From Modestobacter lapidis (GTDB lineage Bacteria > Actinomycetota > Actinomycetes > Mycobacteriales > Geodermatophilaceae): DNA of 50,965 nucleotides. Under the pieces are notes generated by a model, which worked only from the letters and a program-made list of their open reading frames with translations, ran no database searches and was not told the origin of the DNA. The DNA lies in assembly GCA_019779905.1 (NCBI GenBank), contig JABAKE010000024.1, positions 1 to 50,965 of the forward strand. Reading direction: 5' to 3'. The number at the start of each line of letters is the position of its first letter. Positions within the stretch are counted from its first letter, which is position 1. A program made the position numbers and the translations under genes. This document shows positions 27,492 through 35,749 of the stretch, piece after piece.

Positions 27492-28742
27492 GTGGGCCGG
27501 CCACCGTTACCGCTCGGCACGTACGGCAAGGTCCTGTTCATCGCCCAGCCCAGCGGTCAGGTCAAGGCCCGGGCGAAGTTCCGCGACTTCGACGGCCGGG
27601 TCCGGCTCGTGTCCAAGGTGGGCCCATCGCGCGCCGCCGCCGAGCGGGCGCTGAAAGCCGAACTCACCAGTCGCCAGGCGCCCGGTGGCGTCGGCGCGAT
27701 CACCGCCGGAACCCGAATGGCCACGTTGGCCGAGGCGTGGATCGAGGCCGACCATGGCTGGTCGACCGGGACGCAGCGCACCTACAGGTCGGTGGTCAAC
27801 AAGCAGGTCAAGCCTGCCTTCGGTCAGCTCTGCATCCGCGAAGTGACGTCCGGCGTGGTCAGCCGGGCGCTGGCCGCCATCGCCAAGAGCAGCGGACCGG
27901 GGGCGGCCAAGACAGCGCGGGCATGCCTCTCCGGGATGTTCGCGCTGGCGATCCAGGACGGCGCTGTCGCGGTCAATCCGGTCCGTGACGCCACTGCCAA
28001 GATCAGTACCGGCAAGCGAGCGCCGCGCGCACTGACTGCAGCAGAGACAGGTCGACTCGTCGAGCTGTTTCGGACCAGCGACCGCGCGACCGAGCTCGAC
28101 CTGCCCGACCTCGTCGACTGGATGCTTGCCACCGGCTGCCGGATCGGCGAAGCGCTGGGTCTGCGGTACGGGACCAACGGCGACGGCAAGCCAATTCTCG
28201 ACCTCGACGCTGGGACGTGGGAGGTTAACGCCACCGTCGTCCGCCTTCCAGGCGCAGGGCTGACGATCCAACCGCGGCCGAAGACCACCGCCGGTTGGCG
28301 GATCATCGCGCTGCCCGAGTTCGCTGTCCGGATGCTGGAGGACCGGCGGGCGAGTGCTCGCCGGCAGACGGACGCTCAGGTCGTCTTCCCGCCGCCGCTG
28401 ACCGGCGCCCTGCGGGATCCGTCGAACGTCTCAGGAGACCTCCGCCAGTTGCTCGATTCGTTCGAGTGCGAGACCTGCGGCGGAACGGGCTATCAGCTCG
28501 ACGAGGACGGCTCGTTCAGGGCGGGGGCAGGCGGGCGACGCATCCGCTGCGAGGAGGGGCCTTGGTCGTGGGTCACCTCGCACACCTTCCGCAAGACCGT
28601 CGCCACGCGCCTCGACGAGGCCGGCCTCAGCCCGCGCCAGGTAGCCGACCAGTTGGGCCATGCCAACCCGTCGATGACGCTCGACGTCTACTTCGGCCGG
28701 CAGGTCGTCAGCGCCGAGGCGGCGAAGGTGCTGGACCGCTGA
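27492..28742 (+). CDS. int: Tyrosine-type site-specific integrase
   Basis: A 416-residue phage-type integrase that should catalyse recombination at the tRNA-Asn att sites. An N-terminal arm-binding region is followed by the SAM-like core-binding domain (about 75-175) and the catalytic domain with Arg217 (CRIGEALGL), Lys264, His364-x-x-Arg367 (HTFR), His390 (LGHAN) and nucleophile Tyr400. All six are present. GTG 27492 follows GAGGAGG. Between the lysine and the HxxR box there is an insert with Cys326, Cys329 and Cys353 (CETCGGTG ... RCEEG) that looks like part of a zinc knuckle. It was placed next to attL as in most such islands. Confidence 0.94.
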   Translation: MGRPPLPLGTYGKVLFIAQPSGQVKARAKFRDFDGRVRLVSKVGPSRAAAERALKAELTSRQAPGGVGAITAGTRMATLAEAWIEADHGWSTGTQRTYRSVVNKQVKPAFGQLCIREVTSGVVSRALAAIAKSSGPGAAKTARACLSGMFALAIQDGAVAVNPVRDATAKISTGKRAPRALTAAETGRLVELFRTSDRATELDLPDLVDWMLATGCRIGEALGLRYGTNGDGKPILDLDAGTWEVNATVVRLPGAGLTIQPRPKTTAGWRIIALPEFAVRMLEDRRASARRQTDAQVVFPPPLTGALRDPSNVSGDLRQLLDSFECETCGGTGYQLDEDGSFRAGAGGRRIRCEEGPWSWVTSHTFRKTVATRLDEAGLSPRQVADQLGHANPSMTLDVYFGRQVVSAEAAKVLDR

Positions 28743-28797
28743 GCTGCGTCGCCGTGAAGTCCTGGCACGACGGCGGGGCGGCGCTCACTCCCGCCGC

Positions 28798-29001
28798 TCA
28801 CCCCGCTCGTTCGGCGCGCCCTGCTTCCGCCTGCTCATGTAGCCACGCGGTCACGTCGGCGCGCCGGTAGACCACGCGTCGTCCCACACGGAAGCTTTGC
28901 GGCCCGGTGCCGAGATGCCGCCAGTACCTCAGCGTGGAGACGGGCGAGCGCATGATCTGGGCAACCTCGGCCGTGGTCAGCAGGTCATCGGGGCTGTCCA
29001 T
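28798..29001 (-). CDS. AlpA/MerR-like excisionase (helix-turn-helix)
   Basis: A 67-residue DNA-binding protein: LLTTAEVAQIMRSPVSTLRYWRHLGTGPQSFRVGRRVVYRRADVTAWL is the winged HTH_17/AlpA module used by excisionases of actinobacterial integrative elements. ATG 29001 has AAGGAG at good spacing. It is convergent with the integrase (56 nt between stops), the usual layout for int and xis in such islands. It probably directs excision and may regulate int. Confidence 0.88.
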   Translation of the reverse strand: MDSPDDLLTTAEVAQIMRSPVSTLRYWRHLGTGPQSFRVGRRVVYRRADVTAWLHEQAEAGRAERAG

Positions 29002-29234
29002 GGCGCACTCCTTGGGGCTCGTGACGCGGGCCGGGTGGGTCACAGCGCAAGGTAGGCCGAGGTATCGACAGCTCATCTGGATCGCGTATCGGTAGGAGAC
29101 TGCGAACCCGACACGACCGCACCGGGGCTTCTGCGCCGGCAACAATGGGACCGGCCGGGGTGCGCTCATGGTCACCGGCGCGTGCGCGCAAACTCATCTG
29201 GCACAGGTTCCAACACCAGCACGTGGTGACCAGG

Positions 29235-29943
29235 TCAGCCGTAGCTGGGGTCGACAGGCGTTGAGGGGTCCACCGCCACGGCGTCGAGCGCGGGGGCTGT
29301 GAGGATCGCGTCGATCGCTGCGCGGCTCCCGCCGACGTAGGTCAGATAGTTGTCGGTCTCGGTGGCGACGAACCAGGCCCGATCGGCCGGCCACCAGCGG
29401 CTCGCGCACCGCCACTCCAGTGGCGTCGGCAGCACCGGGGTGGCGGAGACCGGTCCGGCGAGCAGGTGGCAGGCCCGGTGAGGGACCCGGACGCGCATCG
29501 GCCGGTCTTTCCAGGCTTCGGTCTCCTCGAGGGCGAAGCCCTCCAGAGGCAGAAGTAGGCATCCTCCGGTGTCCCGGTGAAGCCGGAGAGGATGTCGGCG
29601 AGGGCCTCGGTCTCCCGAGCGTCGAGGCCGCCGTCGGACGGCCGACCCCAGTGGTCTGACCCGGCTACGAGGGCGTCGAAGTGTGTCTCGGCGGTGAGCG
29701 GCACGCCGGTGTGGGCGGCGATCTCCGACCACCTGTGCCGCGGCTCGCCGTGCTCGTCGTCCCGGTTGTAGTAGGAGGGAGCACACGGGCGTAGGCGGCG
29801 AACACGGACGGCACCATCGTCGCCACGGTCCAGTTACGGGTGCCGGCGGTGGACGCCAGCGCCCTCTCCACCCAGGCGGCCGGCCCCGTGTCAGCCAGCA
29901 ATGACATCCCCGGCGCCCAGGCAACAGGCTCCCTCAGTTCCAT
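29235..29943 (-). pseudogene. Conserved actinobacterial hypothetical protein, two frameshifts
   Basis: Read on the minus strand, ATG 29943 (GGAGGAAA site) opens a frame with ELREPVAWAPGMSLLADTG and stays coherent to YARVLPP. The homologous continuation (YYNRDDEHGEPRHRW ... PLTAETHFDALVAGSDHW ... EDAYFCLW) is in another frame from about 29780. From about 29545 a third frame carries the end (PMRVRVPHRACHLLAGPV ... WWPADRAWFVATETDNYLTYVGGSRAAIDAIL). The parts join into a protein of about 235 residues found as a hypothetical in many Streptomyces-like genomes. Two shifts suggest a decayed gene; sequencing error is the alternative. Confidence 0.7.
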
Positions 29944-30397
29944 CTCGTTTCCTCCCAGGAGATTGACCGCCGCAGGCCTGACCGCCGTCGGGGCGTCCCA
30001 GTTCACCGTCACTGACTCGGACCCGGCCATTGCAGTGTTGGCCGCCGTTGATGTCGTAGACCCCTACCTCCTACTCGATGTGGTGGCCGACCTTGAGTTG
30101 GGAGTCGCCCTCGACCTCGGTCTCAGCTCCCTGCCGCCAGGCCGCTGGTGAGCATGCCCGCGCTCCTCGCGGCCACCCTCTACGCCGCCCGAAGCCGCCG
30201 GCCCGGCGGCGAACAACTGATCGCCGCAGTTGAGTGGGGAATCGGCACGTATCCGACCCGGGGCACCGGACGGGTGCCTGGGTCGCCCTCAATGGGCGCG
30301 AAGGCGCCCGCATCAGGGGATGTGGAAGCAGACCCACTGTCCACAGGAACTGTCGGAGAACCGTTCCGTCGTCATTACGTCGGTGCAGCTTTACGTT
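29944..30397. other. Non-coding gap inside the island
   Basis: I see no convincing gene in this 454-nt stretch. It holds a DnaA-box-like CTGTCCACA (30337-30345) and, directly before the next gene, CATTACGT (30373-30380) facing ACGTTATG (30393-30400), 7 of 8 pairs. The second could be an operator for the coiled-coil gene. Confidence 0.5.
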
Positions 30398-31597
30398 ATG
30401 AGCGACGCAACTGAGACCGAACAGCGAATCTGCCGATTCCCGGGCTGCCGTCGTCCGACGGCGGACTCGCAATCCGGCGTAGGCCGGCCGCCGGAGTACT
30501 GCGACGACAGCGCGCACAATCGGACCGCCGCCTGGCACGCCCGCCGCCGGCCGCGCACGGAGCAGTCCGCGGCCGGGATGGAGCAGCGGCCGATAGATGC
30601 CGCGCGACAGCGGGCAGGTGAGTTGCACGGCCAGGTCGCCGGCATGATCGAGCACTTGGATCAGCAGCTGCAGGTGTTGCTCGAGGAGCTGCGGACGGTG
30701 GCCGACCCGGAGGCCGCCGAGCTGCAGATCGAGATCGTGACGAGTGAGGCGGCCGAGCAGGTTGCGACCGCCGCGGCTCGCGCCAGCCGGGCCGAGCAAG
30801 CACAGCAGCGCGCCGAGGCCGAGCGCGCGGAGGCCGACGCCGCTGCTGAGGATGCCTCTGCGCTGAGCGCGCAGCTTCGTACCCGGCTCGAAGAGGCTCG
30901 CCAGCAGCTAACGGAGGCCGAGACCGACCGAGAGAGACTGAACGCCGAGCTGGCCGACGCCCTCGCGGCCGTCGACGCAGAGCGAGAGCAGTCCGCCGCG
31001 AAGTTGATCGATCTCGCGGAAAAGCTGACCGTCGTCGAGGCGCGGCTGGTCGAGGCACACGGCGACCGCGACGCTGCGATCCGACGAGCGGAAGCCGCGA
31101 TGGCCGCGCAGTCCGAGGCAGAAGAGCGATCCCGCAACGCTGTCGAGCGGGCGGACGCCGAGTCAGCGCGCGCTGCTCGTGCCGAGGATGCGGTCGAGTC
31201 GGTACGTCGGGGCCTGGCGCAGGCTGACCGGCAAACCGCAGACCTCCGGGACGAGGCCAGCGACCTGCGCGGCAGGCTGGCGGCGATGACCGCCCAGCGG
31301 GACGCCGCCGTACACGACGCCGAGCGCGAGAAGACCCATGGCCACGAGCGAGTCGACGACCTGCGTGCCCGTCACGAGGAGGAGAACCGACGACTGCGCG
31401 AGGAGCTCGCCGAGTTGCGCGGTGAACTCAACACGGCGCGCGACGACGCCCGCGTGCAGCGCAGCAAAGCCGACCGAGCCGAAGCCCGACTCGACAACGC
31501 CGTGACAACCAAGGCGCGGCGCTCCCAGTTGCACGCGGGACGCGCACGGCGTCGAGGCGAGATCGCGGCCACAGAAACCGAAGAGACCCGTGACTGA
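30398..31597 (+). CDS. Coiled-coil protein with N-terminal CxxxxC...C/H zinc-finger-like motif
   Basis: A 399-residue protein. Residues 1-50 contain CRFPGCRRPTADSQ ... GRPPEYCDDSAHNRTAAWHARR, a Cys/His cluster seen at the start of many coiled-coil proteins on actinobacterial plasmids and integrative elements. From about residue 75 to 375 the chain is almost pure Ala/Glu/Arg/Gln coiled coil with strong heptads, followed by a basic tail. It recalls KfrA-like DNA-binding partition or nucleoid proteins in layout, but homology is not shown. ATG 30398 overlaps a possible operator, which would allow autorepression. Confidence 0.75.
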   Translation: MSDATETEQRICRFPGCRRPTADSQSGVGRPPEYCDDSAHNRTAAWHARRRPRTEQSAAGMEQRPIDAARQRAGELHGQVAGMIEHLDQQLQVLLEELRTVADPEAAELQIEIVTSEAAEQVATAAARASRAEQAQQRAEAERAEADAAAEDASALSAQLRTRLEEARQQLTEAETDRERLNAELADALAAVDAEREQSAAKLIDLAEKLTVVEARLVEAHGDRDAAIRRAEAAMAAQSEAEERSRNAVERADAESARAARAEDAVESVRRGLAQADRQTADLRDEASDLRGRLAAMTAQRDAAVHDAEREKTHGHERVDDLRARHEEENRRLREELAELRGELNTARDDARVQRSKADRAEARLDNAVTTKARRSQLHAGRARRRGEIAATETEETRD

Positions 31598-31747
31598 CAC
31601 CGGGGCAGCGTGGCCGAGCTCGTCCTACGCGCCCTGCGCGGTGATGGAAGCGGCGATGAATCGCCCGGTTGGGACCGGCGCCCTGCTGCCGTGCCAAAGA
31701 TGCTGCTCGGCGAACTCACCGCCAAGGGTTTCGGCTGGACGTCACAG

Positions 31748-32386
31748 TCAGAGGGTGGCCGCGAGCAGAAAGCCGGCCGCGAGGGCAGGGCCGTAGGGGA
31801 AGGTGCTCCGGCGGTCCCCGTCGCGCATCAAGGTGACCACGGCCTGCGTCACGGTGATCAAGGAGAAGGCGGCGAGGGCCAACAACAAGCCGCGATGCGT
31901 GGCGTGTCCGAGACCCAGACCACCGAGCACAGCCAGGCGGACGTCGCCGAACCCTGCTCCCGCGAACCGCCAGCACAACAGCAGGACGACCCCCGCCGCC
32001 GCAGCTGCGAGACCGCTGGTGAGCAGGCTCCGCCAGTCACCGTGCACGGCGAAACCGACGGTCAGCAGTATGCCGGTGCCGACCGCGGCCTGCCGGACGA
32101 GTGGTGTCGGGATGCGTTGGGTGACCGCGTCACAGGAGGCCGCAGCGACCAAGGCACATCCCCAGACCAGCAGCGCAGGCACCAGCCACCACGCCTCCGC
32201 ACGGTGGGACGTCACGATCGCTGCGGCTCCCGCCCCGCCGCCGGCGGCGGCGCTGGCCAGCAATAGGCCCGGCCGGACAGCCTCGACCCGTGACAGCTGC
32301 GCGAGCCCGCGAGTAGTAAGCCAGGGCGTAGCGGTGGCGCCGACCAGCGCCCCCGCCGCTGAGGCGACCATCCACGTGCCGTTCAT
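31748..32386 (-). CDS. A24 family prepilin peptidase (TadV/CpaA-like)
   Basis: A 212-residue polytopic membrane aspartic protease that removes leader peptides from type IV pilin-like proteins. About seven hydrophobic segments are present. The two catalytic aspartates are visible in SCDAVTQRIP and in the family signature FGDVRLA (GxGD type, here GAGFGD). It lacks the N-terminal cysteine-rich methylase domain of PilD. No pilin, ATPase or Tad gene is in the island, so its substrate is missing or elsewhere. It ends convergent to the coiled-coil gene and is divergent from the lipoprotein at 32646. Confidence 0.85.
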   Translation of the reverse strand: MNGTWMVASAAGALVGATATPWLTTRGLAQLSRVEAVRPGLLLASAAAGGGAGAAAIVTSHRAEAWWLVPALLVWGCALVAAASCDAVTQRIPTPLVRQAAVGTGILLTVGFAVHGDWRSLLTSGLAAAAAGVVLLLCWRFAGAGFGDVRLAVLGGLGLGHATHRGLLLALAAFSLITVTQAVVTLMRDGDRRSTFPYGPALAAGFLLAATL

Positions 32387-32645
32387 CCGCTGAGGGCCAC
32401 CCTTGACCTCCACGGGAGCTTGTCCTGATCGTCGCCGGGCGACCCTGTGGATATCTGCGCCATCCCAGCTTCCGGTGCGGGAGCGTGTCAGGACCGCGCG
32501 ATACACCCAGACGGGGAGGGCGAGTGACGGACTCAGCGACAAACTGTCACCCGAAAGGGTGGGAACGAGACGGTGGTCACACGTCCGCTCGACCCGGAGG
32601 GCAACCTCGGTCGACGGACGGTGACGCGATCGGGGGTGATCAGGC

Positions 32646-33257
32646 ATGGCGGTGATGCGCGCGACGGCAGGCGTGGCCGCAGCGATCCTGGCGCTGACGG
32701 TCTCCGGCTGTTCGTCGTCCGACGCCGGCCCGAGTTCGCCGACCTCCGGGACGGCGCCTTCCCAGACGCCGAGCCCCTTGCCGACCACTCCGAGCCCCGC
32801 CGAGGAAGCGCAGGCACTGGCGGTCGCGCTCGTTCCGGACTACCTCGGGACGATCGACGATCTGTACCTCGACCCGTCGCTCCCGCTCGACGGCGTACAC
32901 CAGGTCGCGGTGGCTCCGGAAGCCACGGCCCAGGCCACGGCGATCGGCAAGTTCCGCTCCCAGGGATACCGCCAGACCGGACGGTCGCAGCTGATGAGCG
33001 CGTCTGCCGTCAGCGTCGACCTCTCCAACAATCCCGCCGCTTCGCCGTCACCTGTCTTCCCGACCGTCGTCGTCACCGCCTGCGTCGACGTGGGCGAGGT
33101 GGACGCGGTCGATGATTCCGGGGCGTCCATCGTGCCGTCAGGTCGTCCGCGGTACCTCGTCCAGCAACTCACCGTGGTGAACCCGAACTATCCGGACACG
33201 TCGTCGTGGCGGGTCAGCGAGGCGCCGAACAGGCAGGCGGAGTCATGCGACGGGTAG
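32646..33257 (+). CDS. Hypothetical lipoprotein
   Basis: A 203-residue protein with signal peptide and lipobox (ILALTVSGC, Cys22), a Ser/Pro/Thr linker, and a ~140-residue extracellular domain (YLGTIDDLYLDPSLPLDGVHQVAVAPE ... VVVTACVDVGEVD ... RYLVQQLTVVNPNYPDTSSWRVSE). Such NTF2-like lipoproteins commonly precede the Trp-rich secreted protein found next to it here in conjugative-type actinobacterial elements. It overlaps the next gene by 13 nt, indicating coupling. Confidence 0.78.
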   Translation: MAVMRATAGVAAAILALTVSGCSSSDAGPSSPTSGTAPSQTPSPLPTTPSPAEEAQALAVALVPDYLGTIDDLYLDPSLPLDGVHQVAVAPEATAQATAIGKFRSQGYRQTGRSQLMSASAVSVDLSNNPAASPSPVFPTVVVTACVDVGEVDAVDDSGASIVPSGRPRYLVQQLTVVNPNYPDTSSWRVSEAPNRQAESCDG

Positions 33258-33988
33258 TCCTCGTCCTGGCGGGAGTGCTGCTGTGCGTGTACGCCTCGCT
33301 GGTCCTTTCGCCAACTGCTGTCGCTGATCCGGCGACCTGCCAGCAGTACGACTCGCATGGCATCTGTGTGGTCGAAGTCGAGACGGCCGAGGATGCCCCT
33401 GGGACGGCGGCCCCACCGGCCGCGACGACACCCGACGGGGATGGCGGCACGCCTGCGGCTGTCTGCACTGTCAGCCCCTCCGGCACCGTCATTCCCTGCC
33501 AGGACGGCCAGGCATGGTGGTCACAGGACATGCAGTGCTACGTGGAGGCGATGGTCCAACAGCCTCCGAAGGACTCGCCGATCTGGGGCGGTCGCACGGA
33601 TGGTGCCATCTACAGCTGCCTTTCCTACACCGGCGGTGGAGCGTTCCCCGGCACCAACGGCTTCACCTTCTGGTCGGCGACCCCGCCGACGGCTCCAGCC
33701 GCGGTCGATCCCGCGGTGCTCGCGCAACAGGCGTTGAGCACGCTGACGGTGCCGTCACCGACGACAGGCCGGTATCCGGCCGGCACCCTGCAAGGCGGGC
33801 AGCCGTTCACGGTCGTCAACGCCTACACCTGGTTCTGGACCGACCCGGGATCGTTCCGAGCGTTGACCGCGCGGGCCGACGCCGGAGGCATGTGGGCCGA
33901 GGTGAGCGTGACGCCGACAGCGCTGTCGTTCACGCCGGGCGATGGGGCTGCCACGGTGTCGTGCCCAGGTGTCTCGCCCCGGGTTTGA
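33245..33988 (+). CDS. Secreted protein truncated at its C-terminus by IS3
   Basis: A 247-residue frame with a signal peptide (RRVVLVLAGVLLCVYASLVLS) and a Cys/Trp-rich extracellular region (QYDSHGICVVEVE; VIPCQDGQAWWSQDMQCYVEAM; DGAIYSCLS; GTNGFTFW). It matches the general form of secreted proteins from actinobacterial conjugative elements, which normally continue well past the SCPG motif. Here the native frame stops at 33969; the final VSPRV residues and the stop come from the IS3 left end that starts at 33970. The product is probably non-functional or shortened. Confidence 0.75.
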   Translation: MRRVVLVLAGVLLCVYASLVLSPTAVADPATCQQYDSHGICVVEVETAEDAPGTAAPPAATTPDGDGGTPAAVCTVSPSGTVIPCQDGQAWWSQDMQCYVEAMVQQPPKDSPIWGGRTDGAIYSCLSYTGGGAFPGTNGFTFWSATPPTAPAAVDPAVLAQQALSTLTVPSPTTGRYPAGTLQGGQPFTVVNAYTWFWTDPGSFRALTARADAGGMWAEVSVTPTALSFTPGDGAATVSCPGVSPRV

Positions 33989-34006
33989 TGGAGGCTCTCA
34001 ATCCAC

Positions 34007-34339
34007 GTGAGGATGAGAGTCATGGCGGCACCGAGGAAGTACCCCGACGAGCTGCGGGAGCGGGCGATCCGGCTGGCGGTCGACGCGCGGCGTGACCCGG
34101 CCACTCGGACCGGGGCGTTGAAGCGGATCGCCGAGCAGTTGGGCATCAACGCCGAGACGCTGCGGAATTGGGTGATCCAGACCGAAGTCGACGAAGGCCG
34201 CCGGCCCGGGACAACGACCGATGACGCCACCCGGCTGGCCGAGCTGGAACGGGAGAACCGGGAGCTGCGCCGGGCGAACGCGATCTTGAAGAGCGCGTCG
34301 GCTTTCTTCGCGGCGGAGCTCGACCCCCCCTCCCGCTGA
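34007..34339 (+). CDS. IS3 family transposase OrfA
   Basis: A 110-residue HTH protein (APRKYPDELRERAIRLAVDAR ... RIAEQLGINAETLRNWV) with a C-terminal leucine zipper (RLAELERENRELRRANAILKSASAFFAAEL). It binds IS ends and regulates transposition. It ends at a run of seven C (34324-34330), a slippery site where a -1 shift enters OrfB to give the fused OrfAB transposase (LDPP then LPLIVDYIDQH). Confidence 0.9.
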   Translation: MRMRVMAAPRKYPDELRERAIRLAVDARRDPATRTGALKRIAEQLGINAETLRNWVIQTEVDEGRRPGTTTDDATRLAELERENRELRRANAILKSASAFFAAELDPPSR

Positions 34340-34341
34340 TC

Positions 34342-35271
34342 GTGGACTACATCGATCAGCACAAGCTCGAGCACGGGGTCGAGCCGATCTGCCGCGTCCT
34401 CACCGAGACCGGCGCGAAGATCGCCCCGAGCACCTACTACGCGCACCGCACCCGCCCGCCGTCGGCGCGGTCGGTCAGCGACGCAGCAGCCACCGCGGTG
34501 ATCGAGCGCGTGCACGCCGACAACTACGGGGTCTACGGCGCGCGCAAGGTGCATGCCGAAGTGCGCCGGCAGGGCCATGCCGTGGCCCGCTGCACCGTCG
34601 AGCGGCTGATGCGCTCCGCCGGCCTGCGGGGCATCACGCGGGCCAAGGGCCCGCGGACCACGGTGCCCGGCACCGGCGCCGACACCCGCCCGGACCTGGT
34701 CGACCGGGCGTTCACCGCGACCGGCCCGGACCAGCTCTGGGTAGCGGACATCACCTACTGCCGCACCTTCTCCGGCTGGGTGTACGCCGCCTTCGTCATC
34801 GACGTCCACTCCCGCCGCGTCGTGGGCTGGCAGCTGTCCCGGTCGCTGCGCACCGACCTGGCCCTGGATGCCCTGGAGATGGGCATCTGGACCCGCCGGC
34901 GGACCGGCCGCGACCTCGGCGGCCTCATTCACCACTCGGACAAGGGCGTCCAGTACGTCGCGGTGCGCTACACCCAGCGCCTCGCCGAGGCCGGCGCCGT
35001 GGCCTCGGTCGGCTCCACCGGCGACAGCTACGACAACGCCCTCGCCGAGGCGTTCAACTCCCTGTTCAAGGCCGAACTGGTGCGCAACAAGGGACCTTGG
35101 AAGGGCATCGACGACCTCGAGATCGCCGTCGCCGAGTACATCGACTGGTTCAACCACCGACGCCTGCACGGCGAGATCGGCCTGATCCCACCGGCCGAGC
35201 ACGAGGACACCTTCTACCGGCACAATCCCGTGGCGACTACCGTCGCCGCGTCAGTTCCGAGCCTCCACTAA
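34342..35271 (+). CDS. IS3 family transposase OrfB (DDE integrase core)
   Basis: A 309-residue integrase-core protein. It has the HTH_21 region (NYGVYGARKVHAEVRRQG) and DDE residues in WVADITYCRTFSGW, FVIDVHSRRVVGW / HSDKGVQY, and SYDNALAEAFNSLFKAEL. It is active mainly as the OrfAB fusion. GTG 34342 follows the OrfA stop closely. Confidence 0.92.
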   Translation: MDYIDQHKLEHGVEPICRVLTETGAKIAPSTYYAHRTRPPSARSVSDAAATAVIERVHADNYGVYGARKVHAEVRRQGHAVARCTVERLMRSAGLRGITRAKGPRTTVPGTGADTRPDLVDRAFTATGPDQLWVADITYCRTFSGWVYAAFVIDVHSRRVVGWQLSRSLRTDLALDALEMGIWTRRRTGRDLGGLIHHSDKGVQYVAVRYTQRLAEAGAVASVGSTGDSYDNALAEAFNSLFKAELVRNKGPWKGIDDLEIAVAEYIDWFNHRRLHGEIGLIPPAEHEDTFYRHNPVATTVAASVPSLH

Positions 35272-35286
35272 ACCCGGGGCGAGACA

Positions 35287-35749
35287 ATCTGCATGAGCGC
35301 ACCTGGGCGTGGTGGTGAGCGCCCAACCCGTCGAGGATCTCGGCCACCTCGAGTTCGCGCCGATAGCCGCCCGGTAATCATCGGACCTGAAAGCAGCGAT
35401 GACGGGGGCTGGTAAGGCTGGAGCGTCACCATCGGCGAACGGTTCCTTGGCACCGGGAGCGCCGGGTGGGACTCCCGGGTCGCCACAGTTGTTGTCGGCG
35501 CGCGATGCGTTCTTCGCCGTGTACCTCCTTCCTCGTTCTCGTGTCGGCCTGTAATCGGCCGGCTGGAGGAACCCCCGGTCAGCAGCACACCACTAGTGCT
35601 TCTCCAATCCCTGCAAGCACACGGTCCCGTGGCCGTCGTCTGCCTACCGAAGAACACCCTTCATGAAGCGCGGGCGGCGCGGGTCGGTCTGCGACAGCAG
35701 CACAGAAGACAAACCCCTGGCAGGTCGTCTCCCCGCGTGGCGTTAGCAT
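35287..35749. other. Gap without a supported gene
   Basis: Between the IS3 right end and the lipoprotein gene I see only short frames with poor codon character. The region may be debris from IS activity or the lost continuation of the truncated secreted-protein operon. Confidence 0.4.

Larger units (their letters stand above)
33970..35286 (+). mobile_element. IS3-family insertion sequence, complete
   Basis: A 1317-bp element with 28-bp terminal inverted repeats (TGTCTCGCCCCGGGTTT... at 33970-33997 and its complement at 35259-35286; 26 of 28 match). Ends are TG...CA. It has two ORFs in -1 relation. No direct target repeat is evident (AGG on the left, ATC on the right), which suggests rearrangement after insertion, possibly recombination with one of the other IS3 copies. 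Confidence 0.87.

Noticed and set aside
30337-30345. DnaA-box-like CTGTCCACA as an origin
   Set aside because: Only a single near match is present, with no repeats, A/T-rich unwinding region or replication initiator gene.
30148-30414. Possible 88-residue gene before the coiled-coil gene
   Set aside because: No recognisable domain, poor codon character, and it runs over the start of the better supported gene at 30398.
35268-35657. Leftward frame of 129 residues after IS3
   Set aside because: It crosses the IS3 end, has low-complexity Arg/Ser/Thr composition and no domain.
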